Assembly (NCBI GenBank): GCA_910574455.1 | Contig: CAJSYZ010000005.1 | Location: 930,001 to 994,000, forward strand | Direction: 5' to 3' | DNA length: 64,000 bases | Source of the DNA: Trichaptum fuscoviolaceum | Lineage: Eukaryota > Basidiomycota > Agaricomycetes > Hymenochaetales > Trichaptaceae | Shown: one piece after another, positions 1 to 9,858 of the stretch | How the letters are laid out: the number at the start of each line of letters is the position of its first letter | Numbering within the stretch: position 1 is the stretch's first letter | The notes under the pieces: model-generated | Seen by the model: only the letters and a program-made list of their open reading frames with translations | What the model was told of the DNA's origin: nothing | The model's database searches: none | Translations under genes and position numbers: made by a program

Positions 1-545
1 CGAAAGGCCAGATTGGTTCACGTACTCTCGAGTGTCCTTCAGGTTTGGCTGTTCCATAGTACGCACAGATGGGTCATTTGCGCAAAGGAAGTAGCATTTC
101 GTAAAGATGAGGATCTTCTCGCGGGGAATGTTGTACTATCGTCAGTCAGAAGCAATCAGGTTTATCCTCAGAGCTAGAGAGTCCAGGATTTGCGCACCTG
201 CTTAATGAATTTTGCTATAATACGTTCAGATTCTCCATGAGAATACACGTTAGCGGTATCAATGGTGTTTATGCCACGGTCCCAAGCTGCCTTAAGAAGT
301 GGAATAGCCTGTGGCACACTCGATTAGGTCACCTCCAATAAGAGACAATCAAGATACCGAACCTGGTCTTCATTGATAACCCACTTCCCCCACTTCTCAG
401 AGCCGAAGCTCATAGCACCAAACTGGATGGACAAAAATCAGCAAATGTCGCATGAAGCATTGCTCAGGTAACGCACGATTGGCACAGACACCCGAAGACC
501 GCTACTTCCAAGACGGCGATATTCAACGGCTGGTGGCGAAGACAT
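1..545 (-). CDS. Aldo/keto reductase (5' part, runs off the left edge)
   Basis: This is a partial NADPH-dependent aldo/keto reductase of the yeast AAD / bacterial YajO-like group. Reading leftward from the ATG at 545, the first exon encodes [20 protein letters not shown]. Later exons encode [14 protein letters not shown], a segment with the catalytic Asp and Tyr ([15 protein letters not shown]), and a segment with the catalytic Lys (IFTKCY). At least three short introns separate these exons. The His-containing and C-terminal parts lie beyond position 1. It is clearly paralogous to the complete gene at 3395-4750, with the same intron positions, and points away from it. Its substrate cannot be read from the sequence. 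Confidence 0.85.
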
Positions 546-1640
546 CTGATTGACAGATTCTATCCTTCAATTATTCTGGAAGGTGATAGCAAGACGCGAC
601 GAGGGCGCCTGTTGCCCAAGAACAACCTCTATATATACGCTGCTCCTCTATCGCACGGCCTTTATTTCCGAACCAGCACCAGTGTTTTTTCTCATGAACT
701 ATCCTGCTGACGAAGGTGTATCCCATATGATCCAACATCGAACGGCGCCTCGGCTGCTGAACGCGCGTATGTCCATGAGCAGCAGTCGCTGTTTTGCTTC
801 CGTAGTACCGCCGCCAGGGGCGATCATATCAAGGATAAGTCTCAGTAGACTTATATTGCGCGTTCTTGAAGCACTCCAGCAGAAAGACACGGCTCGTGTG
901 GATCGCGTCAAAGCACTCAAGGACAATTACATCCCCACCAACGGCCTCTTTATGAGAAATCGGGAGCTCAGCGCACACGCACAGTACTGACATGAAAGGA
1001 TAACAAACTGAGGTTAGGGTCCGGCAACAAATCTTGAGTAGTCACTTACCAAAGGCCTTTAGCTATTTTCTCCTTCATATCACTCTTGGCAACTTCGAAC
1101 CCCGCCTGATGAATCCTTTGGAGACTGCACCCATCGAGATGCGTGGGGAGGTAAATGTGCATTCAGAGTCATAAAAGCTGGGATATAGCTGCCTAAGCCC
1201 GGCTTTTGGTCCTCGTGTGGTGAAATACATGTATTGCTTTTGCTGAGAACAAGTGACTGGCATCTCCTAGTCTGCAGATTCTGCGAAAACATACATAGAT
1301 ATTGAGTAACACGGGTTCCTAAGTTTCAAGGCCTTAGGAACAAGTCACATACCTTGCAACACCCTTTTCTTGTTACTCTTTGAACTGTTTTCCTTTCGCA
1401 AGTTCGGTGATGTTGGACAGGACTTAGTTGAAAATGGAAAGCGAAGACCCATCGTGGCCACTGGATGTAAGAGCGAGATGGGAAATAAAGCGTGGACAAG
1501 TTCATCAAAAATACGGCTCTCAAGATTGGGCCACGACCATCTCAGGGATGCTCGCTTCACAACCCAGTGAAACTGTGAGCTCATACATAAGTTGACTTCC
1601 TGAATCCTGCCCTCGTGAGCTCGACAGCAAGGACGCTATC
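546..1640. other. Intergenic; no supportable gene
   Basis: This gap lies between the divergent aldo/keto reductase and ferrochelatase genes. Several reading frames of 60-146 codons overlap on both strands, but none has a family I recognise or a consistent spliced model. On the minus strand, 740-1000 reads like a short, frame-interrupted relic (frames around FLLECFKNAQYKSTE and ILDMIAPGGG), but the identity is unknown. The part near 1600 presumably holds the HEM15 promoter. Confidence 0.4.
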
Positions 1641-3004
1641 ATGTCAGGATTATCGACAGCACGGTCAGTGCTGCGAACACTGGGTCGGTCATATGCAACA
1701 GTGCACAATACGTCTAAGCCGTACGTCTTTAATATATCTCTTGTTTGCGAAGTTGCTGAGCTTTAGCTAGTCCTACAGGTACTGCTCGCATGCTCATAAC
1801 TAAAGTTTGAAGCTCATGGTTGATGTTAGCTGTGGTGATGATGAACATGGGTGGCCCATCAACAGTTTCCGAAGTTCACGACTTCCTCAAAAACCTCTTC
1901 CTGGATGGAGATCTCATTCCGCTACCACTTCAGAAGTATGCTGCACCATGGATAGCGAGAAGAAGAACACCACAAATCGAGCAACAGTACACCGACATTG
2001 GCGGTGGTTCTCCCATCCTGCGATACACGAAACTACAGGGAGAGCGAATGTGCGAACTCCTAGATGAACTCCATCCCGAGAGTGCCCCCCACAAGAGCTA
2101 CGTTGCATTCCGGTATGCGAAACCGATGACGGACGAAACTGCGAAGCAGCTGAAAGCCGACGGTGTGCGGCGTGCCATTGCATTCACGCAGTACCCACAA
2201 TACAGCTGCAGCACGACCGGGAGCAGCTTAAACGAGCTGTATCGTCGCGGGAGAGCTGGTGAAGCGGGAAATGGTGTAGAATGGAGTGTCATCGACCGCT
2301 GGGGAACTCATCCTGGGTTCATTGAGGTGAGTCTTAACTCTGTAATGAATTATCGCTTGTCTTACCTCAAAAGGCCGTCGCACAACGTATCGAAGCCGCC
2401 CTTCTAAAATTCTCTCCGGAGAAGCGCAATGATGCAGTACTGCTGTTCTCGGCCCATTCGCTGCCCATGTCCGTCGTGAATCGCGGAGACCCGTACATAC
2501 TCGAGGTGTCGGCTTCGGTGTCAGCTGTGATGGACCGCTTGGGCAACCGGAATCCATACCGCCTTGTCTGGCAATCGCAGGTCGGGCCTTCTGCGTGGAT
2601 GGGCATGCAAACGAGCGAAGCAATCAAAGGCCTTGCGCGTCTAGGAAAGAAGGAGGTTGTCCTCATTCCAATCGCATTCACCAGCGACCATATCGAGACG
2701 CTGTACGAGCTGGACCTAGAGTATGTCAAGGAGGGCGAAGAGGTCGGTCTTAATGCGTATCAGCATACCCCTTTACTGATAATAGGTCATTCGGTAGCTT
2801 GGTATGGAGGTTCACCGGGCAGAGTCTCTAAACGAATCACCGGTCTTCATTCGCGCTCTTGCCGACATAGTCTCCCAGCATCTTAAAGATTATAATTCCG
2901 GAAAAATAGGGCCTACAAGCGTACAGTTAGGTCTACGCTGCCCAGGATGCACAAATACGACGTGCGGGCTTCAGAAAAACTGGTTCGCAAAGGCAGGGCT
3001 GTGA
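1641..3004 (+). CDS. HEM15: Ferrochelatase (mitochondrial, [2Fe-2S] type)
   Basis: Ferrochelatase inserts Fe2+ into protoporphyrin IX, the last step of haem synthesis, on the matrix side of the inner mitochondrial membrane. The five-exon model is 1641-1720, 1771-1778, 1830-2326, 2374-2742 and 2798-3004, giving about 386 aa. The N-terminus ([20 protein letters not shown]) looks like a mitochondrial targeting peptide. Family motifs follow: [25 protein letters not shown], the metal-site segment [11 protein letters not shown], and [15 protein letters not shown]. The C-terminus has a cysteine cluster ([11 protein letters not shown]) consistent with [2Fe-2S] ligands. The 8-nt second exon is needed to restore the conserved [14 protein letters not shown] reading. 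The two haem-dependent P450s in the window are probably coincidental neighbours. Confidence 0.95.
1771..1778 (+). other. HEM15: 8-nt micro-exon of HEM15
   Basis: The exon TCCTACAG lies between introns 1721-1770 and 1779-1829, each with GT-AG ends. Exon 1 ends in phase 2 and the third exon begins at codon position 2. Joining them directly breaks the frame, whereas including these 8 nt gives Pro-Pro-Thr-Ala leading into the conserved VVMMNMGGP. The exon is inferred from frame and conservation, not from transcripts. Confidence 0.8.
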
Positions 3005-3394
3005 AAGGTCTAACAATATTTATTTGACGTCACTCCGTTATCTCTCGCTATATCTTGCTATTTGATGTGCTATCCATCAGTATTCTTGAAGCTATTATAA
3101 TGCACATACTCCGTTCACGGACCTCCGCTCCGCGTGATGTTTGATGTATTGAACATTATAGGAAGCCATTGAAGCCAGAAGAAGATCCCCCGCATTCATT
3201 TCAGCGACTTCGGTCGTCTATTCTTGTCTGTTCGTTGCGGCATAGTATAGGCCGAAATGCACTCAAGCCGCATCGGCACTCCTTATACTGTGATCGCGTC
3301 ATTATATATATACATAGCTCATTCACGATGCTAGATACTTCCACCTGCTGCTTCTTACTCTTAAGACGACGGCGACCATCCCTAGAACAACAAA
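3005..3394. other. Intergenic, HEM15 3' end / aldo-keto reductase promoter
   Basis: This is about 390 bp between two genes on the same strand. It should hold the HEM15 3' UTR and the promoter of the downstream reductase. An AT-rich run (ATTATATATATAC, near 3300) about 90 bp upstream of the ATG is a possible TATA element. I see no gene here. Confidence 0.4.
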
Positions 3395-4750
3395 ATGTCG
3401 ACAAAACCTGTAGTGCAGTACCGCCGTCTTGGAAACAGCGGCCTCAGAGTGTCGGTGCCCATTGTACGCCCTGCACACCATGCCTGATGTTGTTCTGATA
3501 TTTCTTGATGTAGGTAGGGGCTATGAGCTTCGGAAGCGATAAGTGGGGTTCATGGGTCATTAACGAAGACAAGGTGAGGTTGTTATAAGAGACGATGAAC
3601 TTTGTATTGTTCTAATCACTACATGCAGGCTATCCCACTGCTCAAAGCAGCTTGGGAGCGCGGGGTCAACACAATTGATACTGCTAATGTCTACTCAAAC
3701 GGCGAGTCTGAGCGTATCACCGGAAAGTTCATTAAGGAGGTGAGCACCCTGTTCGCGCAAGTGGTCACTCTGACATTCATGCTTTCAAATAGTATAACAT
3801 TCCTAGGGAGAAAATTCTTATTTTCACTAAATGCTACGGACTGGTCCACGAGGATGTCGGGGTGCGCACAGTCCGATTCCCGAATCTCAAGGATACCCGA
3901 GAGTATGTCAACCAATCTGGCCTTTCCCGACAAGCAATCTTCAATGCCGTGAACGCCTCGCTCGAACGTCTTCAAACTTCGTACATCGACCTCTTGCAGA
4001 TCCACCGCTATGACCCCGATACGACCCCGGAAGAAACGATGAAGGCCCTTCACGACCTCGTCGAAAGCGGCAAGGTCAGATATATCGGAGCAAGTTCGAT
4101 GCGGGCCTGGCAGTTTGCTGAGCTCAACCACGTCGCAGAGAAGAACGGCTGGACGAAGTTCATCAGTATGCAGAACGAATATTCGTTACTCTATCGTGAA
4201 GAGGTACGCGTCAAACTCAGCTTTGCTCCCTTTCCGAGAACTTAAGAGTTCACCCAAAGGAACGGGAGATGATCCCGTATTGCAATGCGCATGGCATCGG
4301 ATTGATTCCCTGGGGACCTGTGCATGCTGGTGACCTAACTCGGCCAGTTACTGAGACCAGCGTGCGTAAAGAAGAGTCAAAGGGAACGCCATTCGAGCGC
4401 AAGTACACCGACGCAGATATCACCATCATCAACCGTGTCGAAGATCTCGCAAAGAAGAAAGGCTGGACTATGGCCCAAGTAGCACTTGCTTGGATAGATA
4501 AAAAGGTTTCCAGCCCTATCGTCGGAGTCAACTCAGTACGTTCATGCATAAAACGACATAAATTTGGACATTACTTACGGAAAGCAGCCTGAGAGGCTAG
4601 AGTCAAACATCATAACTGGCAAAGAGTTGACAGCTGAAGAAGTCAAGTACCTTGAAGAGCCGTAAGCAAATTCGACTCTGAATATACTCCAAGGGTCATT
4701 GACATCCGTACTCTAGCTACGTACCCAAAGTCGTCAGAGGCCACGCCTAG
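3395..4750 (+). CDS. Aldo/keto reductase (complete)
   Basis: This is an NADPH-dependent aldo/keto reductase, predicted cytosolic, reducing an aldehyde or ketone that cannot be identified from sequence. The seven-exon model is 3395-3463, 3514-3573, 3629-3739, 3793-4203, 4260-4535, 4588-4661 and 4717-4750, giving 344 aa. Family landmarks are the start [12 protein letters not shown], the catalytic Asp/Tyr in [15 protein letters not shown], Lys in FTKCYG, His in DLLQIHRYD, and the cofactor-side segments [16 protein letters not shown] and SSPIVGVNS. The acceptor at 4259 was chosen because it restores REEEREM. Length is normal for the family. It is a close paralogue of the divergent partial gene at the left edge. 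Confidence 0.92.
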
Positions 4751-5743
4751 ATCAACTCTATCGAGACCATGATAGGAGATAAGTGGGAAGAAAATGAGAT
4801 TGAATCCTCATTCATATCTTGCGGGCCCATAATATTGATGTATTGACGATTCATCGGAAGAAATTGTACTAGTATTAATATCATCGCCAAGCAAAGTCAG
4901 GGAGAATCCAGAGGAATGAAGAACTAAAACCGTTACTCGCAATAGACAGACGACAATCTTGTAGGCCGTTGCTCTACGACCAGGCAGGCAGCAGCCGCCC
5001 TGCATCCAGATTCAATTGTCGTCTATATTCGCCTCACGTAGGTTCGTGGTTTAGTTGTGCAGTTGTTAGTGAGAAAGAAGACAGAAGGAGCAGGTGTTTG
5101 AGTCGTTCAGCGAGACTCATCCGAGTCGGCTACAGCAATCAAGGTCAAAGCGATGCGAAGTGACCTTTCGAATGACTTGCCTGATTTGCCTTTGCAGATT
5201 GTTGCACAAACTGAAAAAATGACATCGAATGGAATTGGGAGGTCATTGACCCGACGCCACTTGAATGGCCGAAGGAAGTTAGGACAAATGGCTGAAGGCG
5301 TGAAGTCGATGAATGAGTTCGGATTGTTTTGAGGCATCCGCAAAGGCATGGTGAGACTGCAGCGTAAGTCAGGAAAGTCAGACAAATGGTGTCAAACGAT
5401 GGACAGGAGGCTCGGATACCAGGCAAGCATCGTCGCGATTCCGCGCAAAGGTTGAGATGACAGCGGAACCTGGTATTCCAGAAATTTTGTTTGAAGACCT
5501 TACCTCTGAACCTTTGATGCAGCTGATTACTATGATGGTGTACTGCATAGTAGTAAGTTTATGAAGCTTCAGTCGGAGTCAAGTCAAGCCTAGTAGTCGT
5601 ACAGTGTACTGCCAGTGGCCCGGGCAGCCTGCCAGTGGCGGCAGTGAAGTTCGGTATTTGTATCTGTTTTCCTACATATTTTTCCACTAAAGTTCTTTGT
5701 TCACAACCACCATCTGCTCAAGTCGCTCACATTCAGCATCGGA
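4751..5743. other. Intergenic; no gene recognised
   Basis: Almost 1 kb lies between the aldo/keto reductase stop and the F-box reading frame. Two overlapping minus-strand frames (5107-5426) have no recognisable domain. At 5608-5640 the motif TGCCAGTGGC occurs twice, separated by a short GC-rich spacer. The first copy is one of four identical 12-mers in the window, and it lies about 130 bp upstream of the F-box start. Confidence 0.4.
5608..5619 (+). promoter_or_regulatory. Recurrent 12-mer ACTGCCAGTGGC (copy 1)
   Basis: This is an exact copy of a 12-mer that also occurs at 8219-8230 (minus), 30151-30162 and 56853-56864. A second related site (GCCAGTGGCGGCAGTG) follows at 5631. Its core is nearly palindromic (CCACTG/CAGTGG). 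It lies about 125 bp upstream of the F-box ATG. Whether it is a protein-binding site or a dispersed-repeat fragment is unknown. Confidence 0.35.
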
Positions 5744-6948
5744 ATGGCAGAACTATCTACCTTCGTACCTAAAGAAATTCTGGAGGAGATACTCAGTGGT
5801 CTTCACCAATCTTACGATGATTCATCATGGTATCCTCAACAATACCTACTAGCGCCTCTCTCTCGTGTGTGCAAGCTTTGGAGAATACTCATTGAACCAC
5901 TCATCTACTCATCGATCACAATCGACTCCGAGTACTGGTCCGTACACAAGGCAGAGCTCGCATATCTGCAATTGAAGGACGATTACCTCGGCACCCCGCT
6001 GAAAGATGTCCCCATCTGTCCTCGCATATCAAAGCAGCTCCTCGAGCCGTTCCAAAGCAATCCAAGACTTGAAATTATGTGACAGGCCTTCGATTCCGGA
6101 GCTCATTGAGAAACGGACTCGAGCAGGAAGTGTGCGACAATGCAAAAATACTGCAACTGTGCTCTCGAGTGCGGCACGTAGAGATGCACTACGCGAGCCG
6201 GCCGGGAATAGGAAGTTGGGCGATTCTGGACACCCTCGAGCACGTTGAATTTCCGGCACTGCAGACACTCATCATCCGGACGGGTATATATGGCGACAGC
6301 ATCTGTGACATCGTGTATCTGCCCAAGTTGATAGCAAGGTTTCCTAATCTTCGAACTCTCGACTTCCACTTCTCAGCCCCGAACCCTTCTCAGGTCAACT
6401 CTATCCTCAGACTGACGCCAGATCGCTGTCCAAACCTCCAAACATTGCTCTTCTCGCATTCGTGTGGGCCTTGCTTACGAGCAAACGATCTACATGCGCT
6501 TTGTGTCATGTGTCCGTCTGGACTGCACACTGTCGACTTCTGTGTTAGCCCCGACCCGGATACGATTCTCGACTTGGTCAAATGCATACTAGTACGTTTG
6601 TGGTCCCCAACGCTTAAGATCCTTCGTATCACTTGTTCTGAACTTGTTTCGGCCACATTCCCAAGTAACTTGTTCGCTTGCCTGAGTCAAGTGAAGGACC
6701 TTTACTATGAAAGAGTTGCCTTTGAACCGGAGCTTATCAGAAAAGTAAAGGGTTTGGACAATCTACATTTGATGGTCAGTGACGACTCGGAGGGGACGAA
6801 GGAGCTCTTCTAACTACCGGAGAATGCTCAAATTTTTGCAGCGCTTCGCCAGCTTCACATTTTCAGAGAGGGGAGCAGCATCGCCTGTCTGGAGATAGAG
6901 ACGACTTGTCGTAGTCGAGGTATCATCTTATCTGAATGTAGACTCTGA
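5744..6948 (+). pseudogene. F-box / leucine-rich-repeat-like protein, disrupted
   Basis: This resembles the expanded basidiomycete F-box-like family (substrate adaptors of SCF ubiquitin ligases). The N-terminal F-box-like segment reads FVPKEILEEILSGL...LAPLSRVCKLWRIL and is followed by LRR-like stretches such as FPNLRTLDFHF and CPNLQTLLF. Two lesions break it. At about 6075-6082 the frame ends at TGA, while the continuation (VTGLRFRSSL) lies in another frame; no plausible intron bridges them, and one missing base would restore the reading. At 6811-6813 an in-frame TAA is followed directly by about 44 more family-like codons (LRQLHIF, then CLEIETTCRSRGI) to a stop at 6946. A sequencing error could explain one lesion, but two make a decayed gene more likely. 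Confidence 0.7.
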
Positions 6949-7101
6949 TTCCATCATCCAATCTTACTTTGTCCGCGCTTATCGCATCATCACTACCCAA
7001 CAGCAAGACTAGCGAGGAACCAACAAATGCATCATTTCGACTCCGAACAACAAACGTAAGAGCAGACAGAACTAATCCTCAGAGATAAAGCTAGCTATCC
7101 T

Positions 7102-7601
7102 TCACAAGTTAACATTGATGGGCGTGCAACCGAGCGCAACCACACCGTCTAAGATGGGAAGGTTAGTAATTCTTTTTGTAAGAGAAGCAGAGCCTTACTG
7201 AAGCTGTTATTCTCGCAGCAGACAGTTTGTGAGGAGCAAGACTTGCCACTGGCACCAATGACCTGAGATAAATGTCAGTAGTGTTGACACGGAACTTGAA
7301 GATAATGTCGGCAGCTTACTGTGACGGGCGTGCACGTCAATCCAACAAGGCCATTCACGCTTCCAATGGCAATCCCAAGGCTGCGAAAAGTAAAAAATCA
7401 GAAGTCACCGTAAACGTTAGAGAATGCGACTTACGGGCCAAGTGCTTTAACAACGTCAGGGCTGGAAGCTTCTTGAACGCTGTTGCAGCACTGAACGGGA
7501 CCGGTGCTGCATGACGAGGAACCTCCACTTCCACCGTTCGGAGCAGCTGTGGCAACCGCAAGGACAGCAAGGGAGGCAACGAGAGCGAGCTTGGTGAACA
7601 T
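7102..7601 (-). CDS. Class I hydrophobin
   Basis: Hydrophobins are secreted amphipathic proteins that coat aerial hyphae and fruiting-body surfaces. The spliced product is 112 aa with a clear signal peptide (MFTKLALVASLAVLAVATAA). The eight cysteines are at residues 31, 38, 39, 72, 85, 91, 92 and 105: C-X6-CC-X32-C-X12-C-X5-CC-X12-C, which fits class I spacing. Three short introns interrupt it, after LGP, after TPVT and after NNSF, and the last exon ends GCTPINVNL. A TATA-like box lies about 90 bp upstream of the ATG at 7601. It is single-copy in this window. Confidence 0.95.
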
Positions 7602-7687
7602 ATTTGTTATTGTGGATAAGACTTGAAGACAAGTGATGAAGTAGCTGAGTGTGTTCTGCTAATTTTTGAGTGTCGATTTTAACCTCA

Positions 7688-7696
7688 TTTTATATC
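7688..7696 (-). promoter_or_regulatory. TATA-like box of the hydrophobin gene
   Basis: On the minus strand this reads GATATAAAA, about 87-95 bp upstream of the hydrophobin ATG at 7601. That is a usual distance for a strongly expressed fungal gene. Confidence 0.5.
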
Positions 7697-7951
7697 TCTT
7701 CCTTTGGTCCGTGCACGAAGCTCTCGTAACACATGCGTACTACTCAGGCTACGAGGAACGGCGCGCTCGTCAAGACTCCACTACAATGAATTTCGAATTC
7801 CGGGTCGCTTGTTGAACACCTTCACTAGTATTACTATACCAGTAGAACGTTTTAGAGCGCGATCGACGTTCTGGGTGTCAAGTTGCAAGCAAGTGACACG
7901 TTTTTTACACTAACTTGAAACGTGTACTCTCGACCACAATACCGATGTCAA

Positions 7952-7962
7952 ACGCGTCGCGA
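7952..7962 (+). promoter_or_regulatory. ACGCGTCGCGA motif upstream of the hydrophobin
   Basis: It contains the MluI-box core ACGCGT extended by CGCGA. The 10-mer ACGCGTCGCG recurs at 48011 and 59169, each time upstream of a gene. This copy is about 350 bp upstream of the hydrophobin ATG. The MBF/APSES-type binding suggested by the core is inference. Confidence 0.3.
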
Positions 7963-8218
7963 AATGAAATGTGCGCGCAAAGGATTGTTCAGTTCCTCAG
8001 TTGATGGTTAGTTGTTGGTGAGCGGATGTCCTAGCTCTAAGTCTTGACCTTTGGGACTATGTCAGATGTCCTTGTGTGCATGGTGTCCTTCCAGAGTCAG
8101 CACACCGCTCATCGAACATGATAAATAGGGAAAATCTTCGCGGGTGCTTAACGAAATATCTGAGAACTTGAAGTGAAGCTGGTCAGGAACTTTCAGCGGA
8201 AGCGAAGAAGTATCGGCT

Positions 8219-8230
8219 GCCACTGGCAGT
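8219..8230 (-). promoter_or_regulatory. Recurrent 12-mer ACTGCCAGTGGC (copy 2, minus strand)
   Basis: This is the reverse-strand copy of the 12-mer found at 5608, 30151 and 56853. It lies about 620 bp upstream of the hydrophobin start, in sequence without a recognised gene. Confidence 0.3.
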
Positions 8231-9592
8231 ACACGCGAATGTGAGTCTATTTTCGACATCTTTGCACGACCTGAACAACGTGAATATGACTCAATGCTTT
8301 CCAGAGACAACCGATCATCGAGGCTACTAAAGAAAGAATTTGGCTTTTTACAGAGCACTGAGCGCCCAGCGCCCACTACTAATTTGTATATGCAAAATTG
8401 CTTGCGGTGATTTCATAGGCTTCACGTATTGATAGCGACCCGCTCCAATTCGCTTAACACGAAAATTCTCGTGGAGCGAAAACACTAAGGAATATAAGTA
8501 CCGTAACTGATTATGTCGAAGGACGCTCATCCATTTCGCTTATTTTATTTGACATCATATTCTATGATGCGTGCTCCTTGCACCTGTCGTCCCTGGTCCG
8601 TTGGGCTCTCTGCGAGGGGTACGCCCAGCCTCTCCGACCGGAAAGTTTTGGCACACGCCGCTTCACTAAATTCTTTATTGTTGAATAAACGGTATGTAAG
8701 TGCAGGATCGCTCATTAATGCACTGACAAGTCAACTAGAACGCTCTCTCCCACCTGCCAAAGAGTTTCTGACCATGTATTACCGGGTGGATCTGATACCA
8801 ACCTAACATATAGGCCATGTCTTTAAGCTTGTGACAGCAGCGGCTTGTGGAAAATCCTCTCCACTGCAAGACCACAGGAACATTCGGAAGTGACATCATG
8901 GAGCAGATATAGGGCAATGTCTTCCGAAGTCTACGGTAAGTCCTCCTGTAACTTCAACGTAGCAAAATGCTTTTTGGGCTGTTGTCTTGACGCTTCCGGA
9001 TCGAAAAATCGAGACGGACATGGTTCCGTCAATGACACCCGAATACACTTGTAAAAGTCATTCAATGACGCAGAACCGCGGCTATGCCTGCCAACTTCTT
9101 GAAGCACTACTCTAATCTCACTTGCTTTGTACAACAGTAGTATTGGGGATAGCGCAACGTACGAAATCATGATGCCAACGCCGATCATGGCACCGGCAAT
9201 TGCCGAAAATAGCCTTCGCTCTTCGAGTCCGACCTGCACACAGTTTTCTGTTCATCTACTCAGATTTTCCAATCAACAAAGCCTACAACTCCAACAACCA
9301 GTACAATGTGCCAGATAAATACATGCGATGCAATGCGATGAAAGTCAAACATGACCGAAATAACACTTCATAACCAACGAAAATCAACGAGAACCCCATA
9401 ATAAACTTCGAATGCAAATACATATGATGCCCAATGGAACAAAAGGAAGGTCGAGGCCCAAGGAGGAAGAATATCGAATGATCTCCTCGGTCTAATAAAT
9501 TAATGCGCAGATCTGAAACAAAGTTGAAAGTAAGCAAACAAACTTGCTGATATACAACAAGGTAACTGACCTGTATGCGTCTTATGTGGTGA

Positions 9593-9778
9593 TCAAGCAA
9601 TAACACAATATGTGTTGCTGGACCCGCCGGTCTCGTAGGTAACAGGAACGTCCTGCCCAGGATTCTGCGCGACAACGCAATAGGTGTTGCTGGATCCTCC
9701 GGTTTCGTACGTAACCGGAACGCTCGAGGTCGTCTCGGAAGTAGAGGTAGAGATGGAGATGGTGGAGAAGGAGTCCAT
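9593..9778 (-). CDS. Lipopeptide pheromone precursor with two tandem repeats (copy 1)
   Basis: This is a 61-aa intronless frame with the hallmarks of basidiomycete mating-pheromone precursors: an MDSF start, a Ser/Thr-rich leader, and a C-terminal CaaX box (CVIA) for farnesylation and carboxymethylation. Unusually, the 18-residue block VPVTYETGGSSNTYC plus a CVVA/CVIA-type ending occurs twice, at residues 20-37 (ending CVVA) and 44-61 (ending CVIA), separated by QNPGQD. The gene has a TATA box about 75 bp upstream. It shares a 16-nt leader element with a near-identical gene at 28183-28368. No STE3-type receptor was recognised nearby. Whether it acts in mating or as another small CaaX peptide is open. 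Confidence 0.8.
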   Translation of the reverse strand: MDSFSTISISTSTSETTSSVPVTYETGGSSNTYCVVAQNPGQDVPVTYETGGSSNTYCVIA

Positions 9779-9801
9779 GTCTGAGAGTAGTGTATGAAGT
9801 G

Positions 9802-9817
9802 TTAGACGATGCGAGTG
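9802..9817 (-). promoter_or_regulatory. Conserved 16-nt leader element of pheromone copy 1
   Basis: On the minus strand this is CACTCGCATCGTCTAA, ending 23 nt before the ATG. The identical 16-mer sits 22 nt before the ATG of the second copy (28145-28160). Conserved spacing suggests a shared transcription start or leader inherited by duplication. Confidence 0.6.
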
Positions 9818-9850
9818 CTTGTCTGGATAGTGGAGAAAGCAAAAGCCGTC

Positions 9851-9858
9851 ATTTTATA
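9851..9858 (-). promoter_or_regulatory. TATA box of pheromone copy 1
   Basis: The minus strand reads TATAAAAT, 73-80 bp upstream of the ATG at 9778. Copy 2 has TATAAGA at a matching distance. Confidence 0.55.

Larger units (their letters stand above)
7602..9592. other. Hydrophobin upstream region and gene-poor stretch
   Basis: This is about 2 kb without a supportable gene. It should contain the hydrophobin promoter. Minus-strand frames at 8062-8376 (104 codons) and 8931-9239 (102 codons) are open but match no family I can name. The second contains a hydrophobic stretch (SAIAGAMIGVGIMISYVAL) that faintly recalls a transporter fragment. The stretch also carries an ACGCGTCGCGA site (7952) and a minus-strand copy of the 12-mer ACTGCCAGTGGC (8219). 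Confidence 0.4.

Noticed and set aside
550..990. 146-codon plus-strand reading frame
   Set aside because: It has no ATG-led domain, no codon pattern like the neighbouring genes and no recognisable family; it overlaps an equally open minus-strand frame.
8931..9239. Minus-strand frame with a hydrophobic stretch resembling a transporter helix
   Set aside because: One helix-like stretch is not enough to call a transporter; I found no flanking exons with further helices.
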